Positions 56,236-64,000 of a stretch of DNA of 64,000 bases are shown here, piece by piece. The stretch's first letter is position 1, and every line of letters begins with the position of its first letter. The notes beneath the pieces were generated by a model that saw only the letters and a list, made by a program, of their open reading frames with translations, was not told where the DNA came from and did no database searches. The stretch is from Clostridium sp. (GTDB lineage: Bacteria; Bacteroidota; Bacteroidia; Bacteroidales; Muribaculaceae), in contig JAMPGR010000003.1 in assembly GCA_023663805.1 (NCBI GenBank), positions 32,800-96,799 of the forward strand, given 5' to 3'. The translations under genes and the position numbers were made by a program.

Positions 56236-56793
56236 ATGATTCCGAACGATATGATGCATTTTCTGAAACTTCTGGTCCAGTTGTTGCTCGCGCCGAAGAA
56301 CGGCTGGGAGGATATCGCTGTCGAAAGTGACGGCCAGCGCCGTGTCTATGCCGTCGGGTTTCTGCCGATGATAACCGTCGCGGCCCTCTCGGGTTTTGTC
56401 CAGAAGGCCTACCATACAGACGAGTCGTGGCTGATGATGACCGAGAAGGCTGTCGTTCTGTTCTTTTCCTTCTTCGTGACGGTCTATATCGCCGAGTTTT
56501 TCTTCTCGCTCCTGCTGATCCGCGATATCTCGACTTCGCTGAACCAGCGCCGGATCCGTTTGTTTATCCTCTATACGCTGAGTGTCATGGCGCTGATGAT
56601 GACCGTTGTCCACCTCGTTCCGTTCAGTCCGGTTCTCGTCCTGCTGCCGCTCTACTCGATTGTTGTCATGAGAATGGGGACGCGCTTTATGAAGGTCGAC
56701 CGCGACCGTATCGGGCATTTCATGTTTCTGTCGATCGGTTCGATTTTTGTTCCGGCCTTTCTGCTTGTCTTCCTTTTCGGACTGCTTCTCTAA
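56236..56793 (+). CDS. Yip1-family membrane protein
   Basis: A 185-residue inner-membrane protein with five hydrophobic segments from residue ~40 onward. The start motif LLLAPKNGWEDI is typical of Bacteroidetes Yip1-domain proteins. The ATG at 56236 leaves a leader of only about six bases if the -7 box at 56217 is used; ATG 56251 or 56254 are alternatives. smpB begins 20 bases after the stop. The function is unknown. Confidence 0.8.
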   Translation: MIPNDMMHFLKLLVQLLLAPKNGWEDIAVESDGQRRVYAVGFLPMITVAALSGFVQKAYHTDESWLMMTEKAVVLFFSFFVTVYIAEFFFSLLLIRDISTSLNQRRIRLFILYTLSVMALMMTVVHLVPFSPVLVLLPLYSIVVMRMGTRFMKVDRDRIGHFMFLSIGSIFVPAFLLVFLFGLLL

Positions 56794-56812
56794 AACTTAA
56801 AACCAACCACGT

Positions 56813-57265
56813 ATGAACGCAAAAGATGTCAATATAAAAAACCGCCGGGCAAATTTCGATTATGCGATAACCGAGACCTTTACGGCCGGAATCGTCCTGA
56901 CCGGCACGGAGATCAAGTCGCTCCGCAACGGCAAGGCGAGCCTTGTCGACACATTCTGTTATGTCATCAACGGCGAGGTATGGGTAAAGAATATGTATAT
57001 CGCCGAGTATTTCTACGGCTCGTATAACAACCACGCGGCGCGGCGCGACCGTAAACTCCTGTTGACGCGCAAGGAGATCAACAAAATCCGAAAGGCTGTC
57101 TCCGAGGCGGGCAATACGCTCGTGCCCCTCAGGGTGTTCATCAACGAGCGCGGACTGGCAAAGATGGTCGTCGGCGTCGGACGGGGCAAGAAGGAATATG
57201 ACAAACGCCAGTCGATCAAGGAGCGCGAGGACAAGCGCTCGATTGCCAGGATGTTCGAAAAGTAG
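56813..57265 (+). CDS. smpB: SsrA-binding protein
   Basis: Binds tmRNA and brings it to stalled ribosomes (trans-translation). The 150 residues include [38 protein letters not shown] and [19 protein letters not shown], and a basic C-terminal tail beginning [15 protein letters not shown]. Length is normal. It converges on the M16 gene with 14 bases between the stops. The tmRNA gene itself is not in the window. Confidence 0.96.
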   Translation: MNAKDVNIKNRRANFDYAITETFTAGIVLTGTEIKSLRNGKASLVDTFCYVINGEVWVKNMYIAEYFYGSYNNHAARRDRKLLLTRKEINKIRKAVSEAGNTLVPLRVFINERGLAKMVVGVGRGKKEYDKRQSIKEREDKRSIARMFEK

Positions 57266-57279
57266 GCGCCGGGGACGCG

Positions 57280-58563
57280 CTATCCGGCTGTGACGGTCAC
57301 GCGTCGTGCATCGACGAGATGGCGCTCTGCGATTTGTGATATCATATCGGAATCGAGGCGCAGGGCCGCTTCGACCTGGCGCTCGAAGTAGTCGTCGCTC
57401 TGTTGTTCGATTGCGCGGCTTATTCGATGGATTATCTGGGAGAACGGGGAGTCGACGACCGAAGCCAGACCGCTGACGATATTGCTGCGGAGGCGGGCGA
57501 GTTCTTCGCCGCGCGGCGGTTCGACGGCGAGCCGGTCGATCTCGCGGAAGGTCTCTTCGATCAGCCGGTCGACATTTGCCCGGTCACATTCGGCGGTTAT
57601 TCTGATGACGCCGTTTTCGTGCATTCCGGTAGTCACGGCGCTGATTCCGTAGGTCAGTCCCTTCTCCTCGCGTATGTTCTTCATCAGGCGCGACCCGAAA
57701 TAGCCTCCGAGTGCCATCGTGGTGTAGGTCAGGGGAATGAAATCGGGATGATTGACCCCGACAGTCGGTATCGCGATGTTGACCGCCGTCTGCCGGGCGC
57801 CTTCGACGGCGATATCCTCCCTGATAGATTCGGACGATTCGGCGAACCCGAAGCGGCGGTACGGTTCGGCAACAGCCTGAACTCCCGCCGGGAGCCGCGA
57901 GAGATTGTCGGTCAGGATTCCGAGGACACGGTCGGTTATGTTTCCCGCGACAAAAATCTTCATCCTGCACGGCGAGCAGTTTGCGTAGTGGAACGCCTCG
58001 AGTTGTTCGCGGGTGACGGAGCGTATCAGTCCGGGGGTGTTGAAACGTGCGCGGGGATTGTCGGGGGCGAGCAGCAGGCTCGTGGCGCGGCGAGAGGCGA
58101 TCACGCTGACTTTAGTCATTTCGATTTCGGTCTGGCTGGCCAGTCGTGTTTTTGCGCGTTCGACCGCCTCTTCGGGGAACGACGGATTGGCAAAGATGTC
58201 GCAGAAGAGATCCATCGTCCGGTCGAACTCGGAGTTAAGCGAGTAGAGCGTCACGAAGCGCGAGGTGTCGGCAGAGGCGTTTTTCAGCCAGGAACCGGCC
58301 TCCTCGAGGCTGTCGGCGATCTCTTTTCCCGACCGCGTCGTTGTTCCTTCGCTCAGGGTCGCGGTCGACAGTGTGGCGACGGCGTTCGACGGGGCATCGG
58401 CCGCTCCTCCCCCGGCCAGGATCGTGACGCGGTTGATTTCGTCGAATTCCGGCTGGTTGACTATCGTGATCTCGGTGCCGTTGTCGAGCGTCAGGAGGGT
58501 TGCGGGAGCGAGGATGATCTGTTCGATCGAGCCGGTTCGCGGCGGGGTCTTTCTGTCGGGCAT
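57280..58563 (-). CDS. M16-family peptidase-like protein lacking the zinc motif
   Basis: A 427-residue protein with the two-domain M16 fold (ATLLTLDNGTEITIVNQPE, ATLSTATLSEGTTTRSGKEIADSL, GGYFGSRLMKNIREEKGLTYGIS). The expected HxxEH catalytic motif is absent from the N-terminal domain, where the matching stretch is LSTATLSEG. It is therefore probably the non-catalytic half of a heteromeric M16 peptidase or a scaffold. No active partner lies within the window. It starts 7 bases after kdsB. Confidence 0.85.
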   Translation of the reverse strand: MPDRKTPPRTGSIEQIILAPATLLTLDNGTEITIVNQPEFDEINRVTILAGGGAADAPSNAVATLSTATLSEGTTTRSGKEIADSLEEAGSWLKNASADTSRFVTLYSLNSEFDRTMDLFCDIFANPSFPEEAVERAKTRLASQTEIEMTKVSVIASRRATSLLLAPDNPRARFNTPGLIRSVTREQLEAFHYANCSPCRMKIFVAGNITDRVLGILTDNLSRLPAGVQAVAEPYRRFGFAESSESIREDIAVEGARQTAVNIAIPTVGVNHPDFIPLTYTTMALGGYFGSRLMKNIREEKGLTYGISAVTTGMHENGVIRITAECDRANVDRLIEETFREIDRLAVEPPRGEELARLRSNIVSGLASVVDSPFSQIIHRISRAIEQQSDDYFERQVEAALRLDSDMISQIAERHLVDARRVTVTAG

Positions 58564-58570
58564 GTTGTTG

Positions 58571-59335
58571 TCAGAGGTTGTTTTGCTTCAGATATTCGAT
58601 TGCGCGGGCCATGTCTCCGGGGGTGTCGATGCCGATTGTCGGAGCGGTCGAGACGGCGGTCCTGATCCGGAAGCCGTTCGAGAGCCAGCGGAGTTGTTCG
58701 AGCGACTCGGCGGTTTCGAGAGGGGAGGGTGGGAGCGCGACGAGGCGGGCGAGCGTCGCGGCGCGGTAGCCGTACATTCCGATATGGGTGTGGAAGCCGA
58801 ACGACGACGGCCAGAGCCGCTCGTCGACGCCGCGCAGGTAGGGGATGACCGAGCGGCTGAACATCAGGGCGTTCCCCTCGTTGTCGACGACGACCTTCGG
58901 CCTGTTCGGGTCGCGGAGTTCGTCGATTGTTCCGTCGGCGGGGAAGGGGCGGATCAGGGTCGCGATCTCGACTTCGCCTGTCTCGTCGAAACATCCGGCG
59001 AGCTGGCGGATCTGGCCGGGGTCGATAAAGGGTTCGTCCCCCTGGATGTTGATGACGACGTCGGCGTCGGAGCCGAGACGGATGTATGCTTCGTGGCAGC
59101 GGTCGGTTCCGCTGCGGTGGGTTTCGGAGGTCATGACGGCGCGTCCGCCGAAGGCTTCGACCGCCTCGAGAATACGGCGGTCGTCGGTTGCGACGGCGAC
59201 GTTGTCGGGTCCGAGGGCCGCGACGACCCGCTCGTAGACGCGCTGGATCATCGGTTTGCCGAGCATGTCGGCCAGGGGTTTCCCCGGGAATCGCGTCGAG
59301 GCGTAGCGCGCGGGGATGATTCCTATGAATTTCAT
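58571..59335 (-). CDS. kdsB: 3-deoxy-manno-octulosonate cytidylyltransferase
   Basis: Activates Kdo as CMP-Kdo for lipopolysaccharide core synthesis. From ATG 59335 it has 254 residues beginning MKFIGIIPARYASTRFPGKPLAD, the classic nucleotide-binding motif. INIQGDEPFIDP and SFGFHTHIGMYGYRAATL follow. An upstream ATG (59380) is in frame but adds a non-conserved leader and overlaps the DUF445 gene. It lies 25 bases after the DUF445 gene and 7 bases before the M16-like gene. Confidence 0.95.
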   Translation of the reverse strand: MKFIGIIPARYASTRFPGKPLADMLGKPMIQRVYERVVAALGPDNVAVATDDRRILEAVEAFGGRAVMTSETHRSGTDRCHEAYIRLGSDADVVINIQGDEPFIDPGQIRQLAGCFDETGEVEIATLIRPFPADGTIDELRDPNRPKVVVDNEGNALMFSRSVIPYLRGVDERLWPSSFGFHTHIGMYGYRAATLARLVALPPSPLETAESLEQLRWLSNGFRIRTAVSTAPTIGIDTPGDMARAIEYLKQNNL

Positions 59336-59360
59336 TTCTGTTGGTCTTGTTTCTTTCCGG

Positions 59361-60278
59361 TTAAAACAAAAGGTTGACACACCCCATTACGAAGCCGAGC
59401 AGGGCTCCGAGCCAGACGATCGCCTTCAGCTCGCGCCGCATGACCTGGAGAATCAGCCGCTCCGACTCGCGGACATCCATTTCGTTGATGCGCTGTTCGA
59501 CTATCGCGCTGATGTCGACGGCGTCGAGGATGCGCGGGAGGCGGTCGGTGACGACCGTGCGGTAGAGGCCGACAAGGGTGTCGCGCAGTTCGGAGACCTG
59601 TTCTGCGTGTCCGGCCAGGAGATCACGGACGGGGGTGTCGAGCAGGCGGCCGATCTGGTCGTCGAGCAGGGTCGAGGCCATTTCGGCCGAGTTGTTTCGG
59701 AGCATCTCGTCGATATTCTTTGCCAGCAGTTTCCTGACCGGCTGGGCGACGGCCGAAAGAAGCCGGTCGGCTCCGATGATTCCGCCGACGCCGCGGGTCG
59801 TTTTCGCGATGACGTGTTCGACGACAATCCCGGCTATCCGGTCGCCGAGCGGCGACGAGGCGAGGGCGACGGCGATCTGGGCCGAGAGGTTGCCCGAGAC
59901 GGCCGTGGCGATCCGGCGTATATCCTCCTCGGGGAGATATCCGGCCAGGAACCGCCCGAGGGGCTCGGGATTGAGGGCCTGGGCGGCGGCGAAGCGGTCG
60001 ATCGACGCGGCGAGCCGGGAGGTCATCTCGTCGGAGAGGAGTGTGCGCGAAATGACGTCGCGGTTCATCAGGTTCTCGCTGATTGCCTTTCCGATCGACG
60101 CGGCGATGCGCGGTTTCTCCTTCGGAATTAGACCGGGGGTGAAGGGGAGGCGCCAGCCGAAGATGCGCTTCTCGGTCCGCGGGCGGAAGAGCATGCGGAT
60201 CGCTATGTCGTTCGTGATATAGCCGATGACGGCCCCGATGACGGGGCGTCCGGCGAGGATTAGCACCGACAGTCCCAT
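59361..60278 (-). CDS. DUF445-family membrane protein
   Basis: A 305-residue protein with a transmembrane helix at each end. The N-terminal signature PVIGAVIGYITNDIAIRMLFRP is typical of DUF445 (YheB/YtwI-like) proteins. The middle is a long amphipathic helical region. The start overlaps the TSCPD stop as TAATG, so the two are translationally coupled. The family's function is not settled. Confidence 0.87.
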   Translation of the reverse strand: MGLSVLILAGRPVIGAVIGYITNDIAIRMLFRPRTEKRIFGWRLPFTPGLIPKEKPRIAASIGKAISENLMNRDVISRTLLSDEMTSRLAASIDRFAAAQALNPEPLGRFLAGYLPEEDIRRIATAVSGNLSAQIAVALASSPLGDRIAGIVVEHVIAKTTRGVGGIIGADRLLSAVAQPVRKLLAKNIDEMLRNNSAEMASTLLDDQIGRLLDTPVRDLLAGHAEQVSELRDTLVGLYRTVVTDRLPRILDAVDISAIVEQRINEMDVRESERLILQVMRRELKAIVWLGALLGFVMGCVNLLF

Positions 60279-60541
60279 TACGACACCTCGGTCTGGTTCA
60301 TTGCGGCGCGAAGGGCCCGGGCGAGCTGGTCGGGGCAGGATGTCGTTTTGTTTCCGCAGCGTATCCCTTCAATGCGGCTGATGACATCTTCCGGTTTTCG
60401 GCCCTCGACGAGGGCGGCAATTCCCTGGAGGTTTCCGTTACATCCTCCGAGAAATGACACGCCGCTGATACGGCCATTCTCGATTCCGAATTCGATCAGG
60501 CGGGAACATGTCCCTTCGGTTTGATATTGATATTTTGCCAT
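60278..60541 (-). CDS. TSCPD-domain protein (TIGR03905 type)
   Basis: An 87-residue protein (MAKYQYQTEGTCSRLIEFGIE...). The cysteine-bearing segments GTCSRL, LGGCNGNLQGIA, GIRCGNKTTSCPDQLARAL match the TSCPD domain, otherwise found at the C-terminus of class II ribonucleotide reductases. The stand-alone form is common in this phylum and its role is unclear. The canonical promoter lies between this ATG and an in-frame ATG at 60601, which decides the start. The stop overlaps the DUF445 ATG by one base. Confidence 0.88.
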   Translation of the reverse strand: MAKYQYQTEGTCSRLIEFGIENGRISGVSFLGGCNGNLQGIAALVEGRKPEDVISRIEGIRCGNKTTSCPDQLARALRAAMNQTEVS

Positions 60542-60570
60542 ATTCAACTTTTTGTTCGGTTTCTTTTCTG

Positions 60571-60602
60571 CAAAAATAGTCAATTCCTCCCTTCCGGCCA
60601 AA
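60571..60602 (-). promoter_or_regulatory. Canonical promoter for the TSCPD-DUF445-kdsB-M16 operon
   Basis: On the minus strand TTTG (60602-60599), a 20-base spacer and TATTTTTG (60578-60571), about 30 bases upstream of ATG 60541. Confidence 0.8.
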
Positions 60603-60616
60603 TTTGCGCCGCGCAG

Positions 60617-60647
60617 TTTGTGTTTTAACGGGGATTTTGTAACTTTG
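60617..60647 (+). promoter_or_regulatory. Canonical promoter for the DUF3332 gene
   Basis: TTTG (60617-60620), a 19-base spacer and TAACTTTG (60640-60647), about 22 bases upstream of ATG 60670. Confidence 0.8.
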
Positions 60648-60669
60648 TCGAAAATTTACATAAAACATC

Positions 60670-61194
60670 ATGCGTAAGATAATACTTCCCGCGCTTTGTG
60701 CTGCGATAATCGCTTCGATGACTCTGTCGTCGTGTATCGGATCGTTCTCTCTGACTAACCGTCTGCTCGACTGGAACCGCCAGGTCGACAGCAAGTTCGT
60801 CAACGAGGTCGTCTTCTTCGCCTTCTGGATTCTCCCGGTCTACGAGGTCTCGGCTCTAGCCGATCTGCTCGTGCTCAACTCGATCGAGTTCTGGAGTGGA
60901 AACAAGCCTGTCGCCCAGGGCCGGAGCGTCGTCGAAGGGAACGACGGCCTCTATATCGTCGACTGCGACGGCCGCGGATATACGATAACCTCGGAGACCG
61001 ACGGCTCGGTTGTCCGCCTCGATTTCGACGACGAGACCCGCTCTTGGAGTTACTCGACTCCGGCGATGGACGAGCCCGTTGTTTTCATGACCTATGTCGA
61101 TGACACCCACATCAGCGTGCCCGCCGACGCCGACGGATCGTGGCGTACGGTCGACCTCGCTGCGGCCGGCCGCCAGTGGGCTGACGCGCGATGA
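60670..61194 (+). CDS. DUF3332 lipoprotein
   Basis: A 174-residue protein with a lipoprotein signal (MRKIILPALCAAIIASMTLSSC, lipidated Cys22). The conserved core SFSLTNRLLDWNRQVDSKFVNEVVFFAFWILPVYEVSALADLLVLNSIEFW is the DUF3332 signature and contains one membrane-inserting helix. The C-terminal half is beta-rich. The family has no known function. It overlaps the putative porin gene by four bases (ATGA), so the two are probably made together at the outer membrane. Confidence 0.88.
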   Translation: MRKIILPALCAAIIASMTLSSCIGSFSLTNRLLDWNRQVDSKFVNEVVFFAFWILPVYEVSALADLLVLNSIEFWSGNKPVAQGRSVVEGNDGLYIVDCDGRGYTITSETDGSVVRLDFDDETRSWSYSTPAMDEPVVFMTYVDDTHISVPADADGSWRTVDLAAAGRQWADAR

Positions 61195-63206
61195 TGAACC
61201 TTCGCTGCCGCATTTTCCGCTCCGCTCCGGCGGTGCTTGCCGTTTTGATGCTCTTCTGCTTCTGTGTCTCCGTCGGAGCTAAAAAAAAGCAGGAAGTCGC
61301 CCCGTCGTATGCCTGGCGCATGCTCGAGCCCCTCGGGCTCCACGAGGAGGCGACGATCGATACGTCGCTCGTCGACTACGGCCAGCGGTCGGTCCCCTCG
61401 GGCCTCTCGGAGGCGTGGGCGACTACCGGAAACCTCGGCGGATCGGGGAGGAACTCGATCTGGTGGAACCGCCCGGCGACGAGCGACTTTTTCTTCCGCG
61501 ACGCCGTCGCGGCCTGGATACCCGAGATCGGGAACTGTACGTTCTACAACACGCGTATCCCGATGACACTTGTAAGTTACAACACCGGCGGTACGCGCGA
61601 CAACTCCCAGGACCGCCTCGGGGTCATATTCTCCGGCAACGCCGGCCCTAAACTCCAGATCGGCGCGATGCTCGACTATCTCTACTCTAAGGGAAGTTAC
61701 AACTATCAGGCCGCCAAGGATATGGCCTGGGGGCTCTCGACGAGTTATATGAGCGACCACTATGAACTCCAGGCGTTCTTCAACCACTATAACCTCGTCG
61801 AGAAGGCAAACGGCGGCATAACCGACGACCGCTACATAACCGATCCCGCCGAGGTCCAGGGGGGCTCGACAAAGGTGAACTACAAGAGTGTACCGACTCG
61901 CCTGTCGGCGTCGCACAACCGCGTTGCAGGTCAGGAGTTCTTTATGAACCACCGCTATAAACTAGGTTTCTATGAGCGCATCGAGCGCCCCGACACCCTC
62001 CCGGAGGACTCGGTCGAGCACCGCCGCTTCGTCCCGGTCGCCAGTTTCATCTGGACTCTCGACTATATCGGATCGCGTCATGTCTTCGACAACTCAGACG
62101 CCCGCGAGGAGGAGCAGTTCTGGGAGAACCATTATTTCTCCCTGCGTGGAACCCACGACAACACCCGCTACTGGAGCATCCGGAATACCTTCGGTATCTC
62201 CCTGCTCGAGGGGTTCAACAAATATGCCAAGGCGGGACTCGCGGCGTTCCTGACCCACGAATACCGCCGCTACAACCAGGCGGCCGACACGATCCCGCTC
62301 TCGGTCGACGACGGTCGTCCGGCCGATCTGACCCCCTATCCGCTGGCGTCGCGCATGAGCCCGTCGGGGTCGGAGAATCTGCTCTGGGTCGGCGCGCAAC
62401 TGACGAAGCAGCGTGGTTCGTGGGTGCGTTACGAAGCGACGGGCCGAATCGGCTTGATAGGCCGCGCGGCGGGCGAAATCGACCTGAGCGGCGAGGCTTC
62501 GCTGCGCGTGCCGCTGCTGCGCGACACCCTCGCCGTGACCGGCTATGCCCGCTTCGCCAACCGTGCCGTCCCCTATCTGCTCGAGAAGTTCGTGTCGAAC
62601 CATTTCATCTGGGACAACGAGTTCGGGAAGACACGCACCTTCCGCTTCGGCGGCCGCCTCGATTTTCCCCGTACGCGGACTCATCTCGACATCGGCGTCG
62701 AGAATGTCCAGAATCTGGTATACTTCGGCGAGGATTTCCTCCCCCGCCAGCACGGATCGTCTGTCCAGGTCTTCTCTGCACGGCTGTCGCAGAATTTCCG
62801 CGCAGGTATTCTGAACTGGGACAATTCGCTGACCTATCAGACTTCGACCGACGACCAGATTATTCCGCTGCCGAAGTTCGCGATCTATTCGAATCTCTAT
62901 ATCCGCTTCAAGGTCGCCCGTGTGCTCGACTGCCAGATCGGCGTCGACTGCGACTACTATACGCGCTACTACGCTCCGGGCTACCAGCCCTCGACGATGG
63001 CGTTCACGAACCAGCGCGAGACGATGTGCGGCAACTACCCCTTTATGAACGCCTACGCGAACTTCAAGTTGCGCCAGGCGCGGTTCTATGTCATGATGTC
63101 TCACGTCAACCAGGGAATCTTCGGCAACGACTTTTTCTCGATGCCCCATTACCCGTTGAACCCCCGGCGCTTCCAGATGGGGGTCTCCGTCGATTTCGCT
63201 AACTGA
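61191..63206 (+). CDS. Putative porin (Porin_10-like) outer-membrane protein
   Basis: A 671-residue protein with a signal peptide (cleavage near VGA, residue 30). Dozens of alternating aromatic beta-strands follow, with repeated YY and FW pairs. The end, MPHYPLNPRRFQMGVSVDFAN, is a typical barrel terminus and resembles Bacteroidetes putative porins of this size. A passive or substrate-selective outer-membrane channel is the likely role. Two ATGs (61191, 61194) are possible; the first overlaps the DUF3332 stop. A glycosyltransferase gene begins 15 bases after the stop. Confidence 0.8.
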   Translation: MMNLRCRIFRSAPAVLAVLMLFCFCVSVGAKKKQEVAPSYAWRMLEPLGLHEEATIDTSLVDYGQRSVPSGLSEAWATTGNLGGSGRNSIWWNRPATSDFFFRDAVAAWIPEIGNCTFYNTRIPMTLVSYNTGGTRDNSQDRLGVIFSGNAGPKLQIGAMLDYLYSKGSYNYQAAKDMAWGLSTSYMSDHYELQAFFNHYNLVEKANGGITDDRYITDPAEVQGGSTKVNYKSVPTRLSASHNRVAGQEFFMNHRYKLGFYERIERPDTLPEDSVEHRRFVPVASFIWTLDYIGSRHVFDNSDAREEEQFWENHYFSLRGTHDNTRYWSIRNTFGISLLEGFNKYAKAGLAAFLTHEYRRYNQAADTIPLSVDDGRPADLTPYPLASRMSPSGSENLLWVGAQLTKQRGSWVRYEATGRIGLIGRAAGEIDLSGEASLRVPLLRDTLAVTGYARFANRAVPYLLEKFVSNHFIWDNEFGKTRTFRFGGRLDFPRTRTHLDIGVENVQNLVYFGEDFLPRQHGSSVQVFSARLSQNFRAGILNWDNSLTYQTSTDDQIIPLPKFAIYSNLYIRFKVARVLDCQIGVDCDYYTRYYAPGYQPSTMAFTNQRETMCGNYPFMNAYANFKLRQARFYVMMSHVNQGIFGNDFFSMPHYPLNPRRFQMGVSVDFAN

Positions 63207-63221
63207 TTATCTGATGCAGCA

Positions 63222-64000
63222 ATGAATGCCGGGCCTTCTGTTTCTGTCATTATGATCGCATATAACAAGGAGCGCGAAATCGACGAGGCGATCCGCGGGG
63301 TCGTCGGACAGCGATGCGACTTTCCGGTCGAATTGATCGTCATGGACGACTGCTCGACCGACCGCACCGGCGAGATCGCCCGCCGGTGGGCCGACCGGCG
63401 CCCTGACCGGGTCCGCTATGTCAGGAACGAGCGGAACCTCGGGCTCCAGCGGAACTATATCGCCGGATTCCGCCGGGCGACCGGTCGATATATGGCTGTA
63501 TGCGACGCCGACGACTATTGGACCGATTCCCGTAAACTCTCGAGGATGGTCACCTGGATGGAGGCGAATCCTGCCTGCGCCGTCGCGTTCCACCGCGTTG
63601 TCAATCTCTACGAGCCATCGGGCGAGATGAGCCTCAGCAATGGCGGTCTCCGTCGCGACCTGACGGCCGCCGATCTGAGCCGGAGCAATTTCATAACGAA
63701 TTCGTCCGTGCTCTACCGCCGCGCGCTCGTCGACCTCGACGCGCTCCCGGAGTGGATCGCCGACGACCGTTCCCCCGACTATGCGTTCCATATGTTCTAC
63801 GCCGCGCGCGGAACCCTCCGCTTCTTCCCCCGCCCGATGGGGGTCTACCGCAAGGCGGCGGGAAGCGCGTGGAGTTTGACCGACGCGGCCGAGCGCCTGA
63901 GGATGTCGATTGCGGTCCGCGAGCATCTGCTCAGGGAGTTCGCCGCGCGCCCCGACATCGTCGCGGGGCTCGAGGCGTCGCTCGCGGCCTTGCGCGCCTC
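63222..64000 (+). CDS. Family 2 glycosyltransferase, C-terminus beyond window
   Basis: An open frame from ATG 63222 (MNAGPSVSVIMIAYNKERE...) continues past the right edge for at least 259 codons. The GT2 GT-A fold is marked by SVIMIAYN, a DDCSTD block, and the metal-binding DADDYW. The acceptor base or polymer cannot be named. It starts 15 bases after the porin gene stop, so it may belong to the same run. Confidence 0.88.
   Translation, partial: MNAGPSVSVIMIAYNKEREIDEAIRGVVGQRCDFPVELIVMDDCSTDRTGEIARRWADRRPDRVRYVRNERNLGLQRNYIAGFRRATGRYMAVCDADDYWTDSRKLSRMVTWMEANPACAVAFHRVVNLYEPSGEMSLSNGGLRRDLTAADLSRSNFITNSSVLYRRALVDLDALPEWIADDRSPDYAFHMFYAARGTLRFFPRPMGVYRKAAGSAWSLTDAAERLRMSIAVREHLLREFAARPDIVAGLEASLAALRA

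Overview
The window looks like chromosomal DNA of a fairly GC-rich member of the Bacteroidales, probably a gut or oral type close to the Muribaculaceae/Porphyromonadaceae. Three things suggest this. Many genes are preceded by the Bacteroidetes -7 box TAnnTTTG, often with TTTG 18-20 bases upstream. Several gene neighbourhoods are typical of the phylum (porQ-cmk-ispH, lpxK-pnp-thiL, DUF1599 next to a DoxX-like gene, HU beside tandem rhomboids). Type IX secretion (T9SS) parts are also present. The family assignment is inference; no rRNA gene lies here.

Layout. 1-6.2 kb: two divergent, related secreted multidomain proteins; the right-hand one ends in a T9SS-type sorting domain. 6.2-21.4 kb: mostly plus-strand housekeeping genes (gyrA, a TPR protein, DUF1599, DoxX-like, sppA-lpxK-pnp-thiL, rpmH, cdsA, purM, an MltF-like lytic transglycosylase). 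21.4-22.8 kb: a short AT-richer patch with two orphan genes, one interrupted by an in-frame TGA. 22.8-28.6 kb: a minus-strand run lepA-fur-purA-DUF1015-membrane protein-lipoprotein. 28.8-29.4 kb: a hypothetical gene and tRNA-Gly(CCC).

29.5-38.6 kb: a long minus-strand run with ftsY, rimO, a MenF-like enzyme, two SGNH hydrolases, an MBOAT acyltransferase and a double-ATPase protein. The MBOAT/SGNH/SGNH trio looks like an envelope O-acetylation cassette. 38.7-41.8 kb: a PorE-like lipoprotein and rsgA, with a divergent small winged-helix gene. 42-47.5 kb: an MscS channel, then porQ-cmk-ispH-lipoprotein on the minus strand, then a small secreted TonB-C protein. 47.6-52.5 kb: an M3 peptidase, an EEP-family protein and two overlapping rhomboid proteases. 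52.7-57.3 kb: HU, a secreted GH2 beta-galactosidase, a Yip1-like membrane protein and smpB. 57.3-60.6 kb: TSCPD-DUF445-kdsB-M16. 60.7-64 kb: a DUF3332 lipoprotein, a putative porin and the start of a family 2 glycosyltransferase.

The most coherent biological theme is the cell envelope. There is T9SS machinery (PorQ, PorE-like) and a likely T9SS cargo, lipid A synthesis (LpxK, KdsB), phospholipid synthesis (CdsA), murein turnover (MltF-like), probable polysaccharide O-acetylation, and membrane proteolysis (SppA, rhomboids). I saw no CRISPR array, insertion sequence, phage or rRNA operon.
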